From an uncultured Bacteroides sp. (GTDB taxonomy: Bacteria > Bacteroidota > Bacteroidia > Bacteroidales > Bacteroidaceae): a stretch of DNA of 6,604 nt. How positions within the stretch are numbered: the stretch's first letter is position 1; every line of letters starts with the position of its first letter. This document shows positions 1-6,354 of this stretch, one piece after another. The stretch is taken from contig USPQ01000123.1 in assembly GCA_900556625.1 (NCBI GenBank), positions 1 to 6,604 on the forward strand, given 5' to 3'. Under the pieces are notes generated by a model that saw only the letters and a program-made list of their open reading frames with translations, did not search any database and was not told the origin of the DNA. Made by a program: the position numbers and the translations under genes.

Positions 1-17
1 AAATATTACGTAGAACT

Positions 18-731
18 ATGACTAAATTAAGTGTAAACATAAACAAGATTGCTACGCTGAGAAATGCTCGCGGAGGGAATGTACCCGATGTAGTAAAGGT
101 GGCGCTTGATTGTGAGTCTTTTGGCGCAGACGGCATCACTGTTCATCCCCGTCCTGACGAACGTCACATTCGTCGTTCGGATGTATATGATTTGCGTCCC
201 CTGTTGCGGACTGAATTCAATATCGAAGGGTATCCGTCACCGGAATTTATAGATCTTGTGCTGAAGGTAAAGCCACATCAGGTCACATTGGTTCCCGATG
301 ATCCTTCACAGATCACTTCTAACTCCGGTTGGGACACGAAAGCTAATCTGGAATTTCTGACTGAAGTCCTCGACCAGTTCAACAGTGCAGGTATCCGCAC
401 TTCCGTTTTTGTAGCTGCCGATCCCGAAATGGTGGAATATGCAGCAAAAGCCGGAGCCGACCGCGTTGAACTTTATACCGAACCCTATGCGACGGATTTC
501 CCGAAGAATCCGGAAGCAGCCATTGCCCCTTTTATCGAAGCGGCCAAAACTGCCCGTAAACTGGGTATCGGCCTGAATGCCGGACACGACCTGAGTCTTG
601 TAAATTTAAACTATTTCTATAAAAACATTCCCTGGGTGGATGAAGTCTCTATCGGTCACGCATTGATTAGCGATGCACTGTACTTGGGACTGGAACGTAC
701 TATCCAGGAATATAAAAACTGTCTACGCTGA
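18..731 (+). CDS. pdxJ: Pyridoxine 5'-phosphate synthase PdxJ
   Basis: Cytosolic enzyme that condenses 1-deoxy-D-xylulose 5-phosphate with 3-amino-2-oxopropyl phosphate to give pyridoxine 5'-phosphate, the ring-closing step of DXP-dependent vitamin B6 synthesis. The 237-residue product is close to the usual PdxJ length and spans the whole TIM barrel. Visible family motifs are VNINKIATLRNARGG (6-20), GADGITVHPRPDERH (36-50) with the expected catalytic His43 and Arg45, FNIE ending in Glu70, LVPDDPSQ (91-98), NAGH ending in His190, and the phosphate-side IGHALI (212-217). Residues 9-10 are Asn-Lys where E. coli PdxJ has Asp-His. The ATG at 18 is supported because the family motif begins five residues in. 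Only 17 upstream bases are visible, so the promoter is not seen. The stop codon overlaps the next start by one base (TGATG), suggesting translational coupling to the ExbB-like gene. Identification is very secure. Confidence 0.97.
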   Translation: MTKLSVNINKIATLRNARGGNVPDVVKVALDCESFGADGITVHPRPDERHIRRSDVYDLRPLLRTEFNIEGYPSPEFIDLVLKVKPHQVTLVPDDPSQITSNSGWDTKANLEFLTEVLDQFNSAGIRTSVFVAADPEMVEYAAKAGADRVELYTEPYATDFPKNPEAAIAPFIEAAKTARKLGIGLNAGHDLSLVNLNYFYKNIPWVDEVSIGHALISDALYLGLERTIQEYKNCLR

Positions 732-1450
732 TGAATGCAATGATCTTGTTAGCCCAAGGGGCTATGAATATGGCTGACTCGCTGGCTACCGCCAACCCCG
801 TACTGACGGAGGTAAACGCTCCCGAAATGAATATGCTTGATATGGCTATCAAGGGTGGTTGGATTATGATTGTGCTGGGTGTGTTGTCCGTAGTCTGCTT
901 TTACATCTTGTTCGAACGTAATTATATGATTCGCAAGGCGGGAAAAGAAGACCCGATGTTTATGGAACGTATCAAAGACTATATTCATAGTGGTGAGATC
1001 AAAGCAGCCATTAACTATTGCCGGACGATGAACACTCCTTCGGCCCGTATGATTGAGAAAGGTATCAGCCGTCTGGGACGTCCGATCAACGATGTACAGG
1101 CCGCTATTGAAAATGTGGGTAACATTGAAGTTGCGAAACTGGAAAAAGGGCTGACCGTAATGGCGACCATTTCCGGCGGTGCCCCGATGCTCGGATTCCT
1201 CGGTACGGTGACAGGTATGGTGCGCGCATTCTACGAAATGGCGAACGCCGGAAGCGGAAATATTGATATTACATTACTTTCCGGCGGTATCTACGAAGCA
1301 ATGATTACTACTGTCGGCGGTCTGATTGTCGGTATTATTGCCATGTTTGCCTACAACTATCTGGTGATGCTGGTAGACCGCGTGGTAAACAAGATGGAAT
1401 CTCGTACCATGGAATTTATGGACTTGCTGAACGAACCGGCTCAGAAGTGA
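731..1450 (+). CDS. exbB: MotA/TolQ/ExbB family proton channel subunit
   Basis: Inner-membrane channel subunit that, with the ExbD-like protein encoded next, uses proton flow to energise a TonB/TolA-type transducer. The 239-residue protein has three predicted membrane segments at about 44-62, 141-162 and 190-212. A cytoplasmic region of about 80 residues separates the first two, as in ExbB/TolQ. Family signatures are GFLGTVTGMVRAF (155-167) in the second segment and EAMITTVGGLIVGI (189-202) in the third. The start is the ATG overlapping the pdxJ stop; no Shine-Dalgarno is visible. Other in-frame Met codons occur at residues 4, 12, 14, 33, 35 and 38, so the true N-terminus could be shorter. 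Residues 1-35 look like a weakly conserved periplasmic leader. The family is certain. Choosing between ExbB and TolQ is not possible from this protein alone, and the symbol follows usual Bacteroides naming. Confidence 0.92.
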   Translation: MNAMILLAQGAMNMADSLATANPVLTEVNAPEMNMLDMAIKGGWIMIVLGVLSVVCFYILFERNYMIRKAGKEDPMFMERIKDYIHSGEIKAAINYCRTMNTPSARMIEKGISRLGRPINDVQAAIENVGNIEVAKLEKGLTVMATISGGAPMLGFLGTVTGMVRAFYEMANAGSGNIDITLLSGGIYEAMITTVGGLIVGIIAMFAYNYLVMLVDRVVNKMESRTMEFMDLLNEPAQK

Positions 1451-1492
1451 TTCGTATTCCCCGAACTTATAACTTTATAATAACTCATAAAC

Positions 1493-1909
1493 GTGGGATT
1501 AAAAAGAAGAAATAGAGTATCGCCCAATTTCAGCATGGCTTCCATGACGGATGTCATTTTCCTGTTGCTGATATTCTTTATGATAACCTCTACGGTGGTA
1601 TCGCCCAATGCCATAAAGGTATTGTTGCCGCAAGGCAAGCAGCAGACCTCGGCCAAACCGCTGACGAGAGTCATCATTGATAAAGATCTGAACTTCTACG
1701 CCGCTTTCGGTAATGAGAAGGAGAAGCCGTACACCTTGAACGAACTGACTCCCTTCTTGCAGAGTTGTGCGGAAAAGGAGCCTGAAATGTATGTGGCGTT
1801 GTATGCGGATGAATCAGTACCTTATCGTGAAATAGTGCGGGTGCTGAACATTGCGAATGAGAATCATTTTAAGATGGTGCTGGCTACACGCCCGCCGGAA
1901 AATAAATAA
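1493..1909 (+). CDS. exbD: ExbD/TolR family biopolymer transport protein
   Basis: Single-pass inner-membrane partner of the ExbB/TolQ-like channel; it provides the proton-carrying aspartate and a periplasmic domain that works with the transducer. The 138-residue protein has a short basic cytoplasmic N-terminus (MGLKRRNRV), a membrane helix at about 19-36 and a periplasmic domain at 37-138. Asp20, in SMTDVIFLLLIFFM (17-30), matches the essential membrane aspartate (Asp25 in E. coli ExbD). The C-terminal pattern ADESVPYREIVRVLN (105-119) followed by MVLATRP (128-134) is typical of the family. The start is GTG at 1493: the frame is closed by TAA at 1481 with no ATG between, and the resulting N-terminus fits the family. 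It lies 42 bases after the exbB stop and 8 bases before the tonB-like gene. The product is secure; the start is probable. Confidence 0.93.
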   Translation: MGLKRRNRVSPNFSMASMTDVIFLLLIFFMITSTVVSPNAIKVLLPQGKQQTSAKPLTRVIIDKDLNFYAAFGNEKEKPYTLNELTPFLQSCAEKEPEMYVALYADESVPYREIVRVLNIANENHFKMVLATRPPENK

Positions 1910-1917
1910 GAAGAACG

Positions 1918-2790
1918 ATGGACAGAAGAAAAAAGGGTGAATACGTAGGAGCGTTGGGTGCATTGTTGGTGCACGTGGCAGTGATTGCTCTTTTGATTCT
2001 GGTGAGCTTTACTGTTCCTCAACCGGATGAGGACGCAGGCGGAATCCCTGTAATGATGGGGAATGTGGATGCTGCGCGTGGCTTTGACGACCCATCGTTG
2101 GTCGATGTCGATGTGTTGGACGAAGAGGCTCCGGCTCCTGCTCAGACTCAGCCGGAACTCCCTTCGGAACAGGATTTGTTGACGCAGACCGAAGAAGAAA
2201 CCGTCACTCTGAAACCGAAGACGGAGGAGCCCAAGAAGGAAACGGTAAAACCGAAAGAAGTAGTGAAACCGAAAAAGCCTGTGAAGAAGCCGGAGAAGAC
2301 CGAGGCCGAGAAAGTGGCGGAAGCGAAACGCCTGGCTGAAGCGAAAGCGGAACGTGAACGTAAAGCTGCCGAAGAGGCCGCGAGAAAAAAAGTGGCCGGT
2401 GCTTTCGGCAAAGGTTCACAAATGACAGGGAACAAGGGGACATCAGCCGGTGGCACGGGAACGGAAGGCAGTAAGGAAGGTAATTCTTCCACCGGAGCAA
2501 AGACCGGAACGGGCGGTTACGGAACTTTTGACCTTGGCGGACGTTCTTTAGGTACGGGCAGTTTGCCCAAGCCTGCTTACAATGTGCAGGAAGAAGGACG
2601 TGTGGTGGTGAACATTACCGTGAATCCTGCAGGACAGGTTGTTGCAACCAGCATTAACCCTCAAACGAATACTGTAAACTCTGCTTTGCGGAAAGCCGCC
2701 GAAGATGCGGCCAGGAAAGCTCGTTTCAATACAGTAGACGGAGTGACCAACCAGACAGGGACAATCACTTATTATTTTAACTTGAGATAG
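1918..2790 (+). CDS. tonB: TonB/TolA-like energy transducer
   Basis: Inner-membrane-anchored, periplasm-spanning protein that passes energy from the ExbB/ExbD-like motor to the outer membrane. In the 290 residues one sees: basic cytoplasmic end (1-9); membrane anchor (about 10-32) containing His19, which resembles the functional anchor histidine of TonB/TolA; acidic and Pro-rich stretch (34-96); Lys-Pro-rich linker (99-127); Ala/Glu/Lys/Arg-rich segment likely to be a long helix (128-160), reminiscent of TolA domain II; Gly/Thr/Ser-rich flexible segment (161-205); and a C-terminal TonB-type domain (about 210-290) with GRVVVNITVNPAGQVV (227-242), ALRKAAEDAARKARF (256-270) and a final beta strand. 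The conserved YP of classical TonB appears as YN (221-222). It sits 8 bases after exbD and follows a purine-rich AAGAAG. The family is secure; TonB versus TolA role is unresolved. Confidence 0.88.
   Translation: MDRRKKGEYVGALGALLVHVAVIALLILVSFTVPQPDEDAGGIPVMMGNVDAARGFDDPSLVDVDVLDEEAPAPAQTQPELPSEQDLLTQTEEETVTLKPKTEEPKKETVKPKEVVKPKKPVKKPEKTEAEKVAEAKRLAEAKAERERKAAEEAARKKVAGAFGKGSQMTGNKGTSAGGTGTEGSKEGNSSTGAKTGTGGYGTFDLGGRSLGTGSLPKPAYNVQEEGRVVVNITVNPAGQVVATSINPQTNTVNSALRKAAEDAARKARFNTVDGVTNQTGTITYYFNLR
2212..2301 (+). repeat. Degenerate Lys-Pro coding repeats in the transducer linker
   Basis: This part of the transducer gene repeats an AAACCGAA-like unit that encodes KPK and VKPK steps (residues 99-128). 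Copies are imperfect and irregularly spaced. It resembles the X-Pro/Lys-Pro linker that lets TonB cross the periplasm, and is best read as low-complexity coding sequence rather than a mobile or regulatory repeat. Length variation between strains is possible. Confidence 0.6.
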
Positions 2791-2815
2791 TATCATTAAC
2801 CAAAAATATAGGATT

Positions 2816-3367
2816 ATGGGAACTGTATACGCTTTTTTTGCAGACGGGTTTGAAGAAATTGAAGCCTTTACTGCTATTGACACGCTAAGACGTGGCGGAC
2901 TGAATGTGGAAATCGTATCCGTTACACCGGATGAAATTGTAGTAGGTGCACATGATGTATCTGTTCTTTGTGACATCAACTTCGATAATTGTGATTTCTT
3001 TGATGCCGAACTTCTGTTGTTGCCCGGAGGAATGCCGGGAGCAGCTACGCTTGATAAACATGAAGGATTGCGTAGATTGATTCTCGATTTCGCCGCCAAA
3101 AACAAACCGATTGCCGCTATTTGTGCTGCTCCGATGGTACTGGGCAAGCTGGGGCTGCTGAAAGGGAAGAAGGCGACTTGCTATCCTAGCTTCGAGCAAT
3201 ATCTGGAAGGTGCCGAATGTATCGATGCTCCGGTTGTTCGTGACGGAAATATCATTACGGGTATGGGACCGGGCGCTGCCATGGAATTTGCTTTGACTAT
3301 CGTGGACTTGTTGGTAGGTAAAGAAAAAGTAGACGAGCTGGTAGAGGCGATGTGCGTTAAACGCTAA
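2816..3367 (+). CDS. DJ-1/PfpI (ThiJ-like) family protein
   Basis: Small cytosolic protein of the DJ-1/ThiJ/PfpI superfamily, related to human DJ-1 and E. coli YajL, whose members are linked to oxidative stress, protein repair and glyoxalase-type activity. All 183 residues fit one flavodoxin-like domain of normal length. Visible landmarks are ADGFEEIEAF (9-18) with Glu16 matching DJ-1 Glu18, LLLPGGMPGA (67-76), the nucleophile elbow AAICAAP (100-106) with Cys103 matching DJ-1 Cys106, and GMGPGAAMEFAL (149-160). The position matching DJ-1 His126 is Tyr123 (in TCYP, 121-124), so a Cys-His pair is absent. The start is ATG at 2816, 25 bases after the transducer stop. Older annotations often call such proteins thiazole monophosphate biosynthesis enzymes, which is not supported here. 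The family is secure; the biological substrate is unknown. Confidence 0.9.
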   Translation: MGTVYAFFADGFEEIEAFTAIDTLRRGGLNVEIVSVTPDEIVVGAHDVSVLCDINFDNCDFFDAELLLLPGGMPGAATLDKHEGLRRLILDFAAKNKPIAAICAAPMVLGKLGLLKGKKATCYPSFEQYLEGAECIDAPVVRDGNIITGMGPGAAMEFALTIVDLLVGKEKVDELVEAMCVKR

Positions 3368-3374
3368 GTTGTCC

Positions 3375-4034
3375 ATGAAGAAATATGTAATCATTGTTGC
3401 CGGTGGAAAGGGCTTGCGTATGGGGAGCGACCTCCCCAAACAGTTTCTTCCTGTCGGCGGTAAACCTGTATTGATGCATACACTGGAAGTTTTCCGGAAG
3501 TATGATGCGGCAATTCAACTTATTTTAGTCCTTCCACGGGAGCAGCAGAACTTTTGGAAGCAGCTCTGTCGGGAACACGATTTCGATGTGGAACATCGGG
3601 TGGTAGACGGAGGAGAAACTCGCTTCCATTCGGTGAAGAACGGTTTGGCATTGGTGCAGGCTCCCGGGCTGGTGGGAGTGCACGACGGTGTCCGTCCGTT
3701 TGTCTCGGTAGAAGTGATCCGTCGTTGTTATGATTTGGCGGAACAGCACAAAGCGGTGATTCCGGTTGTTGATGTAGTTGAAACGCTGCGCCATTTAACG
3801 GAAGTCGGAAGCGAGACTGTGAGCCGCAATGATTATAAATTGGTGCAGACGCCGCAAGTCTTTGACGTCGAACTGTTGAAGCAGGCTTATGAGCAGGAAT
3901 TTACTCCGTTCTTTACTGATGACGCCTCGGTTGTGGAAGCAATGGGCGTACCCGTGCATCTTGCAGCAGGTAACCGTGAAAATATAAAAATAACGACTCC
4001 TTTCGACCTGAAAGTCGGGAGTGCTCTTTTGTAA
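3375..4034 (+). CDS. ispD: 2-C-methyl-D-erythritol 4-phosphate cytidylyltransferase IspD
   Basis: Cytosolic enzyme of the MEP isoprenoid pathway: it joins MEP and CTP to form CDP-methylerythritol and pyrophosphate. The 219-residue product is a little shorter than E. coli IspD (236) but complete. Motifs, numbered from the ATG at 3375, are the CTP-binding AGGKGLRMG (9-17) and LPKQF (20-24) with the expected catalytic Arg15 and Lys22, GGETRFHSV (79-87), VHDGVRPF (102-109), LVQTPQVF (157-164), TDDASVVEAMG (181-191) and NIKITTPFDL (203-212) with Lys205. The frame also allows a TTG start at 3369, adding two residues, but the ATG two codons later fits the family better. It begins 7 bases after the DJ-1-like stop, and its TAA directly abuts the recG ATG (TAAATG). 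Very secure. Confidence 0.95.
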   Translation: MKKYVIIVAGGKGLRMGSDLPKQFLPVGGKPVLMHTLEVFRKYDAAIQLILVLPREQQNFWKQLCREHDFDVEHRVVDGGETRFHSVKNGLALVQAPGLVGVHDGVRPFVSVEVIRRCYDLAEQHKAVIPVVDVVETLRHLTEVGSETVSRNDYKLVQTPQVFDVELLKQAYEQEFTPFFTDDASVVEAMGVPVHLAAGNRENIKITTPFDLKVGSALL

Positions 4035-6131
4035 ATGTTTGATTTAGTCACACGCGACATAAAATTTATCTCCGGTGTAGGTCCTCAGAAGGCGGCTGTA
4101 TTAAATAAGGAGTTAGGAATCTACTCCTTGCATGATTTGATTTACTATTTCCCCTACAAATACGTCGACCGGAGCCGCATCTATTACATTCACGAGATAG
4201 ATGGCAATATGCCGTATATCCAACTGAAAGGTGAAATCCTTGGTTTTGAAACGATCGGTGAAGGCCGGCAGCGTCGTCTCACAGCTCATTTCTCGGATGG
4301 TACGGGAGTCGTGGACTTGGTGTGGTTTCAGGGAATAAAATACATCCTCGGCAAATACAAACTTCACGAAGAATATATCATCTTCGGCAAGCCGACCGTA
4401 TTCAACGGGCGCATCAATCTAGCTCATCCCGATGTAGACAAGACAGATGACTTGAAACTCTCCTCCGTGGGACTTCAACCTTATTATAATACAACGGAGA
4501 AAATGAAGCGCAGCTTCCTCAACTCTCACGCGATTGAGAAGATGATGGCAACTGTCATTCTGCAGATACAGGAGCCTCTGCCTGAGACTCTCTCTCCCAA
4601 ACTGTTGTCGGAACATCACTTGATGCCTTTGACGGAGGCTCTGCGGAATATCCATTTCCCGACTAATCCCGATTTATTACGCCGGGCGCAATATAGGCTT
4701 AAATTCGAGGAACTCTTCTACGTACAGTTGAACATCTTGCGCTATGCCAAAGACAGGCAAAGAAGGTATCGCGGCTATATCTTTGAAAAAGTGGGCGACG
4801 TATTCAACACGTTTTATATAAAGAACCTTCCTTTCCAGCTGACAGGCGCACAGAAACGAGTGCTGAAAGAAATTCGGAATGACGTGGGTAGCGGCCGGCA
4901 GATGAACCGTCTTTTGCAGGGAGATGTAGGTAGCGGGAAAACTTTAGTCGCCTTGATGAGTATGCTGCTGGCGTTGGATAACGGCTACCAGGCCTGCATG
5001 ATGGCGCCTACGGAAATATTAGCGAACCAGCATTACGAAACGATTAAGGAGTTACTGTTCGGTATGGATATCCGCGTGGAACTGCTGACGGGCTCTATCA
5101 AAGGAAAAAGGAGGGAAGCCATTCTCACCAGTTTGCTGACAGGAGATGTGAAAATACTGATCGGGACCCATGCGGTTATTGAGGATACCGTTAATTTTTC
5201 TTCTCTCGGTTTTGTGGTTATTGACGAACAACACCGCTTTGGCGTGGCGCAACGTGCCCGCCTTTGGAGTAAGAATATTCAACCGCCGCACGTGCTCGTC
5301 ATGACCGCCACTCCTATTCCCCGGACGTTGGCGATGACTTTATACGGTGACTTGGATGTGTCCGTCATCGACGAACTGCCTCCGGGACGGAAACCGATTG
5401 CTACTGTTCACCAGTTCGACAACCGCCGGGAAAGCCTGTATCGCTCTGTACGCAAGCAGATTGAGGAAGGACGGCAGGTTTATATTGTCTATCCTTTAAT
5501 AAAGGAAAGTGAGAAAATAGACTTGAAGAACCTCGAAGAAGGCTATCAGCATATCCTGGAAGAATTTCCTGAATGTACTGTATGTAAAGTGCACGGCAAA
5601 ATGAAGGCTGCCGAAAAGGATGAACAAATGCAACTTTTCATTTCAGGCAAAGCGCAAATAATGGTTGCCACTACGGTGATCGAAGTCGGCGTGAACGTAC
5701 CGAATGCTTCGGTGATGATTATAGAGAATGCCGAACGTTTCGGACTTTCGCAACTGCATCAGTTGCGCGGTCGGGTAGGGCGTGGCGCCGACCAGTCTTA
5801 TTGTATTCTGGTGACAAATTATAAACTGACCGAAGATACCCGTAAGCGACTGGAGATAATGGTACGCACAAATGACGGCTTTGAAATAGCGGAAGCTGAT
5901 TTGAAGTTGCGCGGTCCCGGTGACTTGGAAGGGACGCAGCAGAGTGGTGTCGCCTTCGATTTGAAAATTGCGGATATTGCCCGTGACGGACAATTGCTGC
6001 AATACGTCCGTGCGATAGCCGAAGATATTGTAGAGCATGATCCCGGTGCACAGAGTCCGGAGAATGAAATACTGTGGCGGCAACTCAAATCCTTGCGGAA
6101 AACGAATGTTAACTGGGCTGCCATTAGTTGA
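4035..6131 (+). CDS. recG: ATP-dependent DNA helicase RecG
   Basis: Double-stranded DNA translocase that remodels stalled replication forks and branch-migrates Holliday junctions and R-loops. The 698 residues match the usual length (E. coli 693). The N-terminal part carries FISGVGPQKA (11-20), the helix-hairpin-type start of RecG, and then the OB-fold wedge domain (about 55-150) that splits the fork. The helicase core shows FQLTGAQKRV (267-276), Walker A GDVGSGKT (296-303, Lys302), APTEILA (324-330), GTHA (377-380), the DEQH box (397-400), TATPIPRT (424-431), VATTVIEVGVNVP (544-556) and motif VI QLRGRVGRG (576-584, Arg580 and Arg583). The RecG-specific TRG region is seen as LRGPGDLEGTQQSG (625-638). 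All key residues are intact. It directly follows ispD and is the last gene before a 223-base gap, so it probably ends the transcript. Confidence 0.97.
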   Translation: MFDLVTRDIKFISGVGPQKAAVLNKELGIYSLHDLIYYFPYKYVDRSRIYYIHEIDGNMPYIQLKGEILGFETIGEGRQRRLTAHFSDGTGVVDLVWFQGIKYILGKYKLHEEYIIFGKPTVFNGRINLAHPDVDKTDDLKLSSVGLQPYYNTTEKMKRSFLNSHAIEKMMATVILQIQEPLPETLSPKLLSEHHLMPLTEALRNIHFPTNPDLLRRAQYRLKFEELFYVQLNILRYAKDRQRRYRGYIFEKVGDVFNTFYIKNLPFQLTGAQKRVLKEIRNDVGSGRQMNRLLQGDVGSGKTLVALMSMLLALDNGYQACMMAPTEILANQHYETIKELLFGMDIRVELLTGSIKGKRREAILTSLLTGDVKILIGTHAVIEDTVNFSSLGFVVIDEQHRFGVAQRARLWSKNIQPPHVLVMTATPIPRTLAMTLYGDLDVSVIDELPPGRKPIATVHQFDNRRESLYRSVRKQIEEGRQVYIVYPLIKESEKIDLKNLEEGYQHILEEFPECTVCKVHGKMKAAEKDEQMQLFISGKAQIMVATTVIEVGVNVPNASVMIIENAERFGLSQLHQLRGRVGRGADQSYCILVTNYKLTEDTRKRLEIMVRTNDGFEIAEADLKLRGPGDLEGTQQSGVAFDLKIADIARDGQLLQYVRAIAEDIVEHDPGAQSPENEILWRQLKSLRKTNVNWAAIS

Positions 6132-6170
6132 AAAACGGTTAAACATGCAGTTTATTTGCGGGAATGTGTT

Positions 6171-6186
6171 GCAAAACATATTTTGC
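6171..6186. repeat. Short AT-rich inverted repeat after recG
   Basis: GCAAAA and TTTTGC form a perfect six-base inverted repeat around a CATA loop, 39 bases after the recG stop, followed by the pyrimidine-rich TTCTATTCT. The stem has only two G-C pairs, so it is weak as a terminator. It could be a minor transcript end, a small protein-binding site or chance. Confidence 0.3.
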
Positions 6187-6194
6187 TTCTATTC

Positions 6195-6210
6195 TCCCTA
6201 TTCATAGGGA
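6195..6210 (+). terminator. Possible intrinsic terminator of the recG transcript
   Basis: TCCCTA and TAGGGA pair perfectly over six bases around a TTCA loop, followed by only TTTAA. The site is 63 bases after the recG stop and well upstream of the ndk promoter, which is where a terminator is expected. The short stem and very short T-run make it weak, and the signal may instead be a processing or 3'-end stabilising hairpin. Confidence 0.4.
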
Positions 6211-6271
6211 TTTAACGCCTGAATATTTGTCTTATTTCCGGCTAATCATCTGAAAAATAGTTAATAACTCT

Positions 6272-6302
6272 CTTGTTGTTTCATCGGAAAATGCTACCTT
6301 TG
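6272..6302 (+). promoter_or_regulatory. Bacteroides-type sigma-ABfr promoter for ndk
   Basis: TACCTTTG at 6295-6302 is an exact match to the Bacteroides -7 element TAnnTTTG. CTTG at 6272-6275 supplies the -33 TTG element exactly 19 bases upstream, within the known 19-21 base spacing. Transcription would start near 6307-6310, giving a leader of about 45 bases before the ndk ATG. It is the only place in the window where both elements were found together in a non-coding region. Confidence 0.75.
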
Positions 6303-6354
6303 GAGGAATTTTTTTAGTAAATGTATAGTTTAACCATTAGAAAAGTCGTATATC

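Noticed and set aside
1470..1477. TAACTTTA before the ExbD-like gene, near the Bacteroides -7 element
   Set aside because: The final G is missing and there is no TTG at the required upstream distance, so an internal promoter is not supported.
2212..2301. Repetitive DNA that might have been a CRISPR-like or tandem regulatory array
   Set aside because: Units are short, irregular, without spacers, and stay in frame to encode Lys-Pro steps of the transducer linker.
2148..2492. Minus-strand open frame of 114 codons, rich in Ser, Ala and Phe
   Set aside because: Its composition is the antisense image of the Lys/Glu/Pro-rich linker of the transducer, which suppresses stop codons on the other strand. 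No family features are seen.
2548..3147. Minus-strand open frame of 199 codons
   Set aside because: It lies across the end of the transducer gene and the start of the DJ-1 gene, both well supported on the + strand. Its translation shows no recognisable domain and has the mixed composition of an antisense shadow.
4778..4785. TATCTTTG, an exact -7 promoter match inside recG
   Set aside because: No TTG element lies 19-21 bases upstream and the site falls within conserved coding sequence, so it is probably a chance match.
5643..6179. Minus-strand open frame of 178 codons reaching past the recG stop
   Set aside because: It is antisense to conserved helicase motifs of recG and shows no domain; nothing resembling a promoter was seen in front of it.
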